A stretch of 64,000 nt of DNA from assembly GCA_030761205.1 (NCBI GenBank), contig JAULJL010000028.1, positions 22,325,516 to 22,389,515 on the forward strand, read 5' to 3'. Positions 10,217-20,410 of this stretch are shown here, piece by piece. This DNA is from Fremontodendron californicum. Lineage: Eukaryota > Streptophyta > Magnoliopsida > Malvales > Malvaceae. The first letter of the stretch is position 1, and each line of letters starts with the position of its first letter. The translations under genes and the position numbers were made by a program. The notes beneath the pieces are model-generated. The model ran no database searches and was not told the DNA's origin. It worked only from the letters and a program-made list of their open reading frames with translations.

Positions 10217-11940
10217 ATGGAGTTGCTCTCTTTCTTGCTGCTTCTTCCAATCCTACATCTCTTCTTCCCAATTTTGAAGTGGATTAATGTCAAGAGAGAC
10301 CAAGAATGTTACATTTCAGACTACCAATGTTACAAGCCAACTAATGATCGAATGTGTGGGACTGAGTTCTCTTGGGATGTAATAAAAAGGAACAAGAATC
10401 TTGGTCTCAACGAGTTCAAGTTCCTCTTGAAAGCCATTGTCAGTTCCGGCATTGGTGAACAAAGCTACGCCCCCAAAATCATGTTCTCCGGCAGAGAAAA
10501 CAGCCCAACACTGGCCGACGGCATATCGGAGATGGAAGAATTTTTTTACGACAGCATCGGGAAACTCATGTTCAGGGCTGGCATTTCCCCTCAGGAAATC
10601 GATCTCCTAGTCGTCAACGTCTCGATGTTATCCGCATTTCCTTCTTTCTCTTCTAGAATCATAAATCGCTACAAAATGAAGCAAGAAATCAAGGCTTTTA
10701 ACTTAACAGGAATGGGTTGTAGTGCAAGTTTGATTTCTCTCGATATTGTTCGCAATTTCTTCAAATCTTACAAGAAAAAATACGCCTTGTTAGTAACATC
10801 TGAGTCTTTAAGTCTTAACTGGTATTCTGGCAACGACAGATCCATGATTCTTGCCAATTGTTTGTTCCGATCAGGTGGCGCCGCAATTCTTTTAACAAAC
10901 AAAAAATCCTTAAAACATATTGCAATGTTCAGATTGAAATGCTTAGTAAGAACACATCATGGGGCCATAGATGAGTCATACGATTGTTGTATCCAAAGGG
11001 AAGATGAGAAAGGAAGGGTTGGATTTCACCTCTGCAAAACAATTCCTAAAGCTGCTACTCGTTCTTTTGTCGACAATTTAAAGGCCATTTCCTCAAAGAT
11101 CTTGCCTTTTAAAGAACTACTTAGTTTCATGGTAGTTTCACTTGTTAAGAAATGGAACCGCCATGGCCAATGTTCTATTAAGGGCTAGTTTAGCATTGCT
11201 GTTGAAAAAAGCTTGGGTTGAAAAAAGCTCGAGTTGAAAAAAATGTGTTTATAAAGTGTGGTTTAAAAACTTTTAAGTGTTTAGCATTGCTGTGAAAAAG
11301 TGTTGTAGGAAATTGAAATGTCAAAAACAGATATGTTTAAAATAATAAAAGTGTAAAGATGTGAGGATAATAAAGTCATTTTATCCAAAAGCCAGCTTTT
11401 AAAGCCCAAAAGCTAAATTTTTTGGTTTTTTGGTTTGGCTTTTCAAATCATGGTTTCAACAGCAGAAGCCAAATTTTGTTATCTATTTAACATTGCGTTT
11501 GCGGTGAAAAACGAGGCCTAAAGCTTATGAGGTGAGCTTAAGGAGTGGAGTGGACCATTTTTTGCATCCACACTGGAGGCAAAGCAGTGATTGATGGGAT
11601 TGGAATAAGCCTGAATCTCAACGAATATGATCTTGAGCCTGCTAGGATGACTTTGAATCGATTTGGTAACACTTCAGCTAGTAGTCTTTGGTATGTTTTA
11701 GCATATATGGAAGCCAAAAAGAGGTTGAAGAAAGGGGATAGGGTGTTTATGATAAGCTTTGGGGCTGGTTTTAAATGCAATAGTTGTTTGTGGGAGGTTG
11801 TGAGGGATTTAAGGGATGGAAATGTGTGGAAAGATGAAATTGATAAGTACCCATCAAAGTTATTTGCTAAACCTAATCCTTACATGGAGAAGTTTGGTTG
11901 GATCCAGAATCAAGATCCTAGCACCTTCAAAATTCCATAG
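10217..11940 (+). pseudogene. 3-ketoacyl-CoA synthase, disrupted
   Basis: Remains of a KCS of the FAE1/CUT1 type, the ER-bound condensing enzyme of very-long-chain fatty acid elongation. From ATG 10217 the frame starts with a hydrophobic membrane segment (MELLSFLLLLPILHLFF). It continues through family motifs MCGTEF, IVSSGIGEQSY and the active-site region GMGCSASLI with the nucleophilic Cys. After KKWNRHGQCSIK it runs into a 337-bp MITE (11182-11518). Removing the MITE restores the frame for about 14 codons up to a six-T run (11558-11563), where one extra base shifts it. The C-terminal part then reads HTGGKAVIDG and RFGNTSASSLWY in the other frame. The His that normally precedes RFGNTS (LHRFGN) is Asn here. 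The first 3' copy ends two codons early (TAG) compared with its duplicate. No introns are seen, and total coding content is about 445 residues, close to short KCS members. Confidence 0.9.
11182..11518 (+). mobile_element. Tourist-like (PIF/Harbinger) MITE inside KCS
   Basis: 337 bp with termini GGGCTAGTTT and AAACGAGGCC (inverted repeats with one mismatch), flanked by the 3-bp duplication TAA (11179-11181 and 11519-11521). Subterminal GCATTGC sequences are also inverted. TAA/TTA target choice and GGSC termini fit the PIF/Harbinger group. Confidence 0.85.
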
Positions 11941-12167
11941 GATTGAAGTTCTTGAGAAGTAAAACAAAATAATAATTTCATTTATGCTCCATTTAGAAGC
12001 ATGGTGAGAGACGTCAATCATATAGGGTATCGTTATATGATTGTATCATATCGAGTGTCGTTTTATGATTGTATCATGTGTGGATTTATCTTTGATTATT
12101 AAATTTTTGTATATTATTAAGTTTTTTATAATATCGTTTAATTCATATAAGATATCATTTTATGATT
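11828..12167 (+). repeat. Tandem duplication unit 1: KCS 3' end plus downstream DNA
   Basis: A 340-bp unit starting GGAAAGATGAAATTGAT. It covers the last ~36 codons of the KCS and AT-rich downstream sequence. It is repeated head-to-tail from 12168. Confidence 0.9.
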
Positions 12168-13223
12168 GGAAAGATGAAATTGATAGGTACCCATCAAAGT
12201 TATTGGCTAAGCCTAATCCTTACATGGAGAAGTTTGGGTGGATCCAGAATCAAGATCCTAGCACCTTCAAAATTCCAGAGGATTGAAGTTCTTGAGAAGT
12301 AAAACAAAATAATCAAAGAAAATAGAATCAATTTGAAGGTAATTTTTCCACCTTTCCTTTCATTTATGTTCCATTTAGAAGCGTGGTGAGAGATATCAAT
12401 CATATCGGGTGTCGTTTTATAATTATATCATGTGTGGATTTATCTTTGATTATTAATTTTTTTTTTGGATAAGCAAGTAATTTTATTTATCCAAGAAAAC
12501 AGTTAAACTGCTACATCCAACTACAAAGTCACTACAATTCAGTTCAATCAATTAACATGAGAGCTAAAAGCAGACTAAGGTCCTAGGTGAAGAGAGTTAA
12601 TCCCTAGGATTTGTCAAGACTCATAGTGATAGCATCTGGACAAACATTTTTTAGCCCCATCATCCTCATTCTGATGATCTCCTTTATATGCTCGGTAAGT
12701 GCTGCCTCTGTAGATTGAGTTTGGTTGAAGCATATGTTATTCCTCTCCTGTCATATCAAGTAAATGTAAGCACTCCATGCTAAACGCAAGATGACAGAAA
12801 TTAAAGCTTTTCCTCTGAGCCTGCTTGCTGCCCACTGTAGTTCTGATTGCTAAGTACTTATTCTTTTGTGCAGTTGACATAGTTGGAGGATATTTCCCCA
12901 TATTTCCTTGGAGTAGGCACATTCAAAGAATATGTGGCTCCGAGTCTCCTGCTCAGCTTGACATAACTCACATTTGCCATCAACTTCCAAGCCCCATGAT
13001 ATCAGTCTGTTCTTGGTTGGTAATCTGTCAAGAATGGCCATCCAAGCAACCAGTGCATGCTTGGGAATATGTGAGGGAAACCAAATCAACCTATCCCAAT
13101 CAATCTTTTTCTGTCTTATCCTGAGCTCATCCCAAACCAGTGCATGCTTGGGATTATTAAATTTTTGTATATTATTAAGTTTTTATAATATCATCTAATT
13201 CATATCAGATATCGTTTTATGAT
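12168..13223 (+). repeat. Tandem duplication unit 2, split by a LINE
   Basis: Second copy of the KCS 3' end, reading to TTCAAAATTCCAGAGGATTGA, so it keeps the fuller C-terminus (…KIPED). Without the LINE and its target duplication (12457-13160) it is about 352 bp, close to unit 1. A partial third repeat of the AT-rich part seems to follow at 13224-13290. Confidence 0.85.
12457..13151 (-). mobile_element. 5'-truncated LINE (L1-type) fragment
   Basis: A 695-bp insertion flanked by the 9-bp duplication GATTATTAA (12448-12456 and 13152-13160). The left end begins with ten T residues, the poly(A) tail of an element on the minus strand. The minus frame at 12850-13089 encodes a zinc-binding reverse transcriptase (zf-RVT) domain: FPSHIPKHALVAWMA followed by a CELC..EQETRSHIFFEC motif. 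This is typical of the C-terminus of plant LINE ORF2. The rest of the element is missing, as expected from incomplete reverse transcription. Confidence 0.9.
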
Positions 13224-15239
13224 TGGATAATGAGTCTGTCTTTAATTGTTAAATTTATGTATACTATTAAGTTCTTATAATATCATCAAATCCCATGGTG
13301 GATTATTCCTAACCAATAATAAGGAGGGAAGCTTCCAATGATTAGAAGTTAGCCATATCCAATTGGAGGGCTGGGATTCTTTTTTTTTTCTTCTACAGGG
13401 TTGAGTATTGATTAATTGGTACTCCACCACTCCCTTATTGTTGGATTTTGAGGGAAATAGAAAAGAATTTGGCTTATAGTTTATACAATAGTGTATTTAT
13501 TATATTTTTGTTAGTGAGAAAAGGACTTTGCTCTAAAAACTGTCCCATACACTTTTTTTTTTGTTGTTGCCAAAGTCACATAAACATGCTGAAAATACTG
13601 CTTTTTGGTTGATTTTCTTTTATTTTTATTTTATGTTTAAACCCTAAACATTTAAGATCATCCATTGAGAAGAGGGTCCATTATGGATGACAATATATAC
13701 CCAACAATGATACCAGATGTCCTGAATTATTATAGATTAATACATCTCATAATATGCCTCAAAAAAGTCAAAATGAAAAAAAAAATAAAAAAATCGTGTT
13801 CTTCGCTCTGATTGATCAAAATTTATTGCTTGTTGGAATGCCATCATACAAAAGTAAGGATATTCGAATGTCGGAAGGTCATTTGAATGTCTTGATTCGA
13901 GTATTCAAATATAAAATATTTATCAAAAAAATAAACAAATAGCAAAAAATATTTTTCGTTAATCATTCAAACAATAAAAAAATATTAATTTTTCAAAAAA
14001 TAAGTGTATTTTTTAATAATCATTTTTGATGAAACAAACGGACTCAAAGAGTATGATAGAAATTTTTTTCCTTTGTAATTTTTTTTCCTACTAATGAAAA
14101 ACCTTGGCTAAATTAGAATGATAAACATATGAGAAATTTTAATTAGTGTTTAATGACACTGATTAAATGATATATATAGAAATAAAAGTATAATTACTAT
14201 ATATATTTTTTTTTGAATTCAATAAAAATAATATATTAAATGCAATTTTTTTTTTTTTAAAAAATAGCTATCAATTAAGCGGATCCTAAAGATAAATCAA
14301 ATTTAGAAAAGTGAAACCAATGTTGGCTATGCATGTGAATTTAATTAAGAGACATTATTGAAGTATAAATATTTAACACTGAAAGGTATTGGTAAGGTTA
14401 GTAAACCTCAAATCAAAGCTCTTAAATTAGAAGAGTTAGCTGGGAGTAGCTAGAAATCCATTTTCCAATTAATGGCTATCTGGATTTAGAATATTGATCT
14501 TTATTATGTACTATATTCTTATCACTCTGTTGAATTTAATGAAGTTTTTATAGGTCAAAATATCAAGAATCATGGACTTAAAAAAGAAAGGGTTAGTTGA
14601 AAGTTATTCATTAGTTGCTCTCTTGATATTGATTTATCATCAACAAACTTGTCAATTAAAGCCTTTCCTTTCCTGTTTTGTTTTGTTTTGTTTTTTTGTT
14701 TTTTTTTTTTTTTGCTTTCTAAGTACTTCACATCAATAATGAAAATCCATTGAAAGTGAAATTCATGAAAAATAATGTATATATATATATATATATATAA
14801 ATGTTAACCAGTGTTTAATGATATTGATTAAAATGATATATATATATAAAATTAATTAATAATTTATTTTTTTAAAATTTAATAAAAATAATATATTAAA
14901 TATAAAAAAAATCATAAATTGATAATTAAATAATTCTGACCTGATGTTTATAAACATCAATTAAACAGACTCATATATATATATATATATATTTATGTAT
15001 TATTGTTTATATCATATTCAAAATTATCAACTCCCTTTGTTAGGATTGGGGTTCAACCCTTAATTTGATATTCAATGGTGTGTATTGTGTAATGTTCAAA
15101 ACCCTAGTCGATGAAAATATTTTGCCAGGCCCAGGTGGCAGGAGGTCAGCTGCACCCAAAATTATAGGACGATATCCAACTAGGTTTTGGGCTCTCACAA
15201 CCCATCATTTTGGGCAACAGTAAGGATCTGGTCACACCT
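13224..15239. other. AT-rich gene-free tract
   Basis: No coding signal. It holds long poly-A/T runs and (AT)n tracts near 14778-14800 and 14974-14992. Two similar stretches reading GTTTAATGACACTGATTAAA (near 14150) and GTTTAATGATATTGATTAAA (near 14811) suggest a degenerate repeat pair. Confidence 0.6.
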
Positions 15240-15470
15240 GTATTCATATCGTATTCGTGTATTTTTTTTTGTGTGATAATCGTATTTAAGATATTTTAAA
15301 TTTATATAAATTTTGATGTGTTAATAATTTGTGTTATATAGATTTTTACACATTCGTATTTTCGTGTTGAGTCCCAATTTCTTTTTCGTGTTTGTATCGT
15401 ATTTTAAATTATATTTTAATTATTTTTTTCGTATTATATTTGTCGTGCCGTATAAAATATTATCAGGTCT
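15240..15470 (+). repeat. Repeat family 2 (TATTCGTGT/ATCGTATTC), copy
   Basis: AT-rich element with TATTCATATCGTATTCGTG at the left, GTTAATAATTTGTGTTATAT in the middle, and ATTATCAGGTCTA at the right. The middle block recurs almost unchanged at 25.2 kb and, inverted, at 29.1 kb. Confidence 0.6.
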
Positions 15471-15737
15471 ACTCTGTAACATTAAAAAGCAATCTTAGTT
15501 AACATAAAAAAGGAACATCAAGAAGAAAACTGAAACTGAAAAAGAAAAAAAAAAATCCTAGGTTGTCAAAAATGTACTCTTCAGACAAATATCTGATTGC
15601 TGACAGGATGAGAAATCTGGTATACTCACATTTGCACCTTTAAAACCTGAATCAACTTTGATGTTGCAATTGGAGCTCTGAAGTAAAATCTAAGGCTGCC
15701 TTGACCTTGTTGCAATTTTAGCACTGTATCAAACACA

Positions 15738-15774
15738 TACTCGTATTCGATATTTATCCAAATCCGAATAACAT
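15738..15774 (-). mobile_element. hAT-like MITE, decayed end
   Basis: A short match to the 3' portion of the minus-oriented MITE (ACTCGTATTCGAT…CCGAATAACATAA). The rest is lost. Confidence 0.4.
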
Positions 15775-16193
15775 AATTCACAACTGCATTTTATTTGATT
15801 AATGGCAATGGTTGCATTGATACTCCCTCAATGATTCAAAGAATATATCTTACCTAATCTTATTAAAATGTAGAAAATAAATCCTATATATATATATATA
15901 TCTCATTTTATCTCTCCAAGCTAGAACTACAAACATTTATCATTTTGTTACAATTACCCTGTATCTTGGGTCCTTTCCAAGTCAAAAAAAATCTGTTCTG
16001 TAGGTGACTTTTATTAGATAAGTATATATATGTCTCCAATTGAATCAATAATACAAAAATTGCGAGTTGTTTTGAGTTTTGACCATTAAAATGGCCCTTT
16101 ATAGCTCCCACTACTCCCTAATAAGTAAAGCTATTTTATATTGGGTGAGTCAAACGTCAACAAAACTGGTCATTTTTAAAGTTATCTTTATAT

Positions 16194-16328
16194 CTTATGT
16201 TATTCGAATTTGAAAATGAATATTAAATACGGATATATATTTCCAATAAAAGTATATTTTTAAATATATGTTGAACACAAGTGTTTGATACAAATATTTT
16301 AGAAAAAATAAAAAATCCGAATAACATA
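16194..16328 (+). mobile_element. hAT-like MITE, decayed copy
   Basis: Begins TTATGTTATTCGAATTTG and ends CCGAATAACATAA. The interior keeps only traces of the consensus, and no clear target duplication remains. Confidence 0.5.
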
Positions 16329-16759
16329 AATTATAAGCAACTTGTGCAGTATAGTAGTGATTTAAACAAAGACACCAACCAAAGGATATAACCTTGTCTG
16401 GAAACATTCATTTTAAACCATGTGAAGAGTCATTGGGGTGGCCTTGTTTTGGACTATACTATGGATGCTTGCCCTCCATGTGACTTAAAATGTATTGTAT
16501 TTTACTTATTAATCTGCTAATTTTAAGCATAAAACCCAAAAGTTTTAAGCTTTTGTGCTTTCTTCAATGTTAAGTACTTGCTTTTCTCCTGTAATTTTGA
16601 TTATATATAATTTTTTTTTTTTATCTTATGCTGATCATCACTGGCTTTGATAATCAGAGATACTAATTAATAATGCTGCCTTCCTTTTTGATGCATTTCA
16701 TCTTTTTTTACCTTTTTGCTGCTTTCAAATGCATATATAATTTGTTCATGCTTTTTGGT

Positions 16760-16940
16760 AAATTTAGATACGATATAAAACTACGATACGGATATAATTT
16801 GTTTGATAAATATGAAAATAATATAATGAATATGACACGACAAGTTTAATACATATGACACATTTAATAATTTTTGTTGTGTTTATGTTTATATAGTTGA
16901 CACGAAAAGAAAAAAAAAAAAAAAACACGACACACATACA
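16760..16940 (-). repeat. Repeat family 2, copy
   Basis: Contains TACGATACGGATATAATT, GACACGACAAG and CACGACACACATAC blocks in the inverse orientation to the copy at 15.3 kb. Confidence 0.4.
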
Positions 16941-17653
16941 TTTGCAATGCATTGGATAAAAATATTATTATATATATTAGTGTTATACTCATAGTGTATA
17001 GGTTAAAATCTAACACCAAATCAGGCCTAAGAGGTCCATTAACATAGGACCACTAGTTATACTTTCTAAAAGGAATGATACCTGTGCTTAAATAATCTGA
17101 TCACACAGGATACATGCAAGTATACAGTTATCATAGTTGGAAGACGGACAGACCAGAAGAGTAGCCCTAAATTCTTCATGATCCCATATATAAAAGACGT
17201 GAGATAAGTCAAAAAATCCTTTATATTTTGCTTTACTCATCTTCTTCTTAACTATTTTGTCATTTGCTTTCTTCTTCTTAAAATTCTTACTGATATAAGC
17301 ACCGAAATGCGCTTTGAAATCTTAACTCCAGTGCCCTTCTAATCTTTATCTCCACTTCAAATCTGCTTTTCAATCTTTCTTCGATCAAGAATCCATTCAA
17401 CAGCTTAAAACACCTTCAATATATAATAACCTTAAAAAATACTTTTAAAACGCTCCATAACAATCATGATATTAGAATCAGAATTTTATTTTGTTATTTG
17501 CTTAAAATCAAGGCAATCTTGTTTGGATTGGTCGTTTGTTTGGTATATATATATGGTTAGAGTTAAAATCTCTGGTTATCAGTATTTTTTGAATGGAATT
17601 ATTCAAAATTAATAGGTTTACTTGAAAGACTTTTACTTTGCTTTTAATGTTAA
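16941..17653. other. Gene-free tract, possible old LTR remnant
   Basis: Around 17000-17480 the base composition is less extreme, with pyrimidine-rich TCTTCTTCTTA runs, unlike the surrounding AT-rich DNA. It could be a decayed retroelement LTR. I cannot identify ends or a partner copy. Confidence 0.25.
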
Positions 17654-18120
17654 CTAGTTTTAATCCCATTCGATGCACGGGTTATATATATATATAAATT
17701 AAAATTTAATATTAATTTTATCAATGATTAAAATGGAAGTGAACTAATTATTTTTAAGCAAATTAGATATTAAAAACATTCAAATTAAAAAGTAAATCCT
17801 TTTTTAATTTAGTGTATTAATGAAATTTTTTTACTTAATTATTTTTAATTTTGTTTCTTAAACTACATAATAGCAAACTAATGTTATTGACATGATTCTA
17901 TCCATAATTTATTTTCATTTTTATTGGGATTTTGAGTTTTTATTTTTTCAAGCAAAAGATTAGGAAATATTATATAATTTAAAAGGATCATTTGTAAATT
18001 TTATATTATTGACTAAACTTTTTTATAAAAATTGGATAACTGTGTAACGTAAACAATCTTTATATAGATTTGTGGAGAATAGTGAATGAAATATTGATAT
18101 TTTTTTTATACAAAAGGCAA

Positions 18121-18228
18121 ATTGATCTTAGAGGTAAAGTTAATTGATTTTTTATATTAAATTATATATTAATACATTGATCTTGGAGGTAAAGTTAATT
18201 GATTTTTTATATTAAATTATATAATCAT
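18121..18228. repeat. 55-bp tandem repeat inside the Helitron
   Basis: Two near-identical units, ATTGATCTTAGAGGTAAAG… from 18121 and ATTGATCTTGGAGGTAAAG… from 18176. Confidence 0.8.
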
Positions 18229-18948
18229 ATAGTTAAACTATATCAATCGGGATCGATTGTCCTATGTGGACAGCCTAATTTTTTGACACATGGACAGTCT
18301 TATGTAAACACCATATGTCCTCTAATCAATGGATTTGATTTGATTTTTATATATTTTTAATTTAAATTATTTAATTTGACTAAATTAATTATATTTATAT
18401 TTTTAAATATCAATATTCTTTCCTTCTATAAATTAGTTACCATTAATTTGACAATTAACTTAAAAATTCAAAATTTAAATAGAAAATTCATTAATCATGA
18501 ATATTTTTGTATATCTTATAATGAGTATTTATGATTATATAAACCTATTAATTTTCTAGAACAATTTACTCTCAATAGAATATCTTCAATTATAGATATG
18601 AACTTTCCAAAACAAAACATAAACATGTTGAAAATTACTTTATAAAAAAATCCGTTATAATTATATTGCATAAATTATGCCTAATTTAATCTACAATTAA
18701 CCTTTAAAATTTTAATTCCTTTTAAAACTTATGCAAATACTTTTATAATTCATATTGTACCCAAAAAAAAAAGTTGCTTATTATAAATAAAATATCTTGA
18801 TATGCTAGACAACTTGAGAATTGAGAGGCTACTCTCCAAATGTAGCTTCTTATCAAGGTAAACTTCATGCTTCGTCTATCAGATCTAATTAGTTTTTTTC
18901 AATAATTTGTATGGCAAATTCCGAGTGCTTTGGTTAGATTGTCAAATT

Positions 18949-19944
18949 GAACCTAAAGTAATTAAAGATTATCAAAAACAAAAATGACATATACGGTTTT
19001 GAATTTATAATAGTTGAAAAAAAATTAAATTCAAAGTAATATATATGGAATTAAAATAATAATATTGAGCCCTAAAATTATGATTAACATAAGACGGTTA
19101 AGGTGATAATTATTATGCATTAAAATCAGTACACATGTCAAAAATATAAGATAGTCCATATGTCTAAAAGTTAGATCGTCCACATAGGATAATTGCTTTT
19201 TTTGCCAAAGACTTTGGCTTTTATATATTTATATAAGATATAAGATTTATATAAGATTAATATAGAAGGAAATTGAACCTAAAGTAATTAAAGATTTACC
19301 AAAAACAAAAATGACATATATGATTTTAAATTTAAAATAGTTGAAAAAAAATTAAATTCAAAGTAATATATATGGAATTCAAATAATAATATTGAGCCCT
19401 AAAATTATGATTAACAAAAGACAATTAAGGTGATAATTGATATTGGTTTAATTAAATATTTGAATTAAATTAATTATTATGCATTAAAATTAGTATACAT
19501 GTCAAAAATATAAAATAGTTCATATGTCAAAAAGTTAGATCATCCACATAGGACAATTGTCTTTTTTTGCCAAAGGTTTTGACTTTTATATATTTATATA
19601 AGATTAATATAGAAGGAAACTGAATCTAAAGTAATTAAAGATTACCAACAAAAATAACATATATGGTTTTGAATTTATAATAGTTGAAAAAAAATTAAAT
19701 TTAAAGTAATATATATGGAATTCAAATAATAATATTGAGCCCTTAAATTAGGATTATCAAAAACAATTAAGGTAATATTGATATTGGTTTAATTAAATAT
19801 TTGAATTTAAATTAATTATTATGTATTAAAATGAGTACACATGTCACAAATATAAGATAATCCATATGTCAAAAAGTTAGACCGTCCACAAAGAACAATT
19901 GACTTTTTTGCCAAAGGCTTTAGCTTTTATATATTTATATAAGA
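18949..19944 (-). repeat. Three tandem copies of the Helitron 5' region
   Basis: Each unit runs from a CTAAAGTAATTAAAGATT block through ATATTGAGCCC and CATATGTC blocks to GCCAAAG…TTTTATATATTTATATAAGA. The units are about 310-340 bp and differ by scattered substitutions and small gaps, including a gained TGATATTGGTTTAATTAAAT stretch in units 2 and 3. Confidence 0.8.
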
Positions 19945-19957
19945 TGTGGCATGCTAA

Positions 19958-19960
<3 letters not shown>

Positions 19961-20000
<40 letters not shown>

Positions 20001-20364
20001 AGGAAGGATTTACTTACACTATTATAAAATTAAATTAGTTTTACATAATTTCATAATTTTTTGTACGATTTATATTTTTTTTAATGTGACCGTCGTATTT
20101 CATGTTATATTCACGTAGATCATGCACGTACGTCGAGTTTCGAGTAAATTAAAAATGTCTAACTATTTGTTCGATATAAAAAAATTTTAACCGTTAAATA
20201 TATATTAAAAAAGACAGTATTCTCGATCGATGTGATAGAGATATTGATTGATTACGTGCACGGCGAGGACAATTATATTGTTAAATCCACGGCCGGATTA
20301 AATAAATATAAATCGTATAAAAAAAATTATGAAAGTATGTAACACTAATATAAATAAATCCCTT

Positions 20365-20408
<44 letters not shown>
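19961..20408. mobile_element. Foldback MITE set between (AT)n tracts
   Basis: An element of about 365 bp (19997-20362) with long imperfect inverted repeats. The left begins AAGAGGAAGGATTTACTTA and the right, inverted, AAGAAGGGATTTATTTA. Both arms keep TTTCATAATTTTTT and CGATTTATATTT. Perfect (AT)n microsatellites abut both sides (19961-19996 and 20363-20408). This resembles elements that insert into (TA)n, such as the rice Micron type. Confidence 0.65.

Positions 20409-20410
<2 letters not shown>

Larger units (their letters stand above)
17654..19944 (-). mobile_element. Non-autonomous Helitron with reiterated 5' end
   Basis: A 2291-bp element read on the minus strand. Its 3' end is CTAG at 17654-17657, followed by T. 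Eleven bases inside is an imperfect GC-rich hairpin (17665-17681, arms CCCATTC and GCACGGG). Its 5' end is TCTTATATAAATATATAAAAGC at 19944, preceded by A. This gives A|TC…CTAG|T without target duplication, the Helitron signature. No Rep/helicase coding is present. The 5' terminal ~330 bp occurs three times in tandem (near 18949-19255, 19265-19605 and 19615-19944), and an inverted match lies near 18250-18310. Confidence 0.7.

Noticed and set aside
12041..12286. A separate 81-codon gene downstream of KCS
   Set aside because: Its coding part is the duplicated KCS 3' end, and its upstream part is AT-rich repeat.
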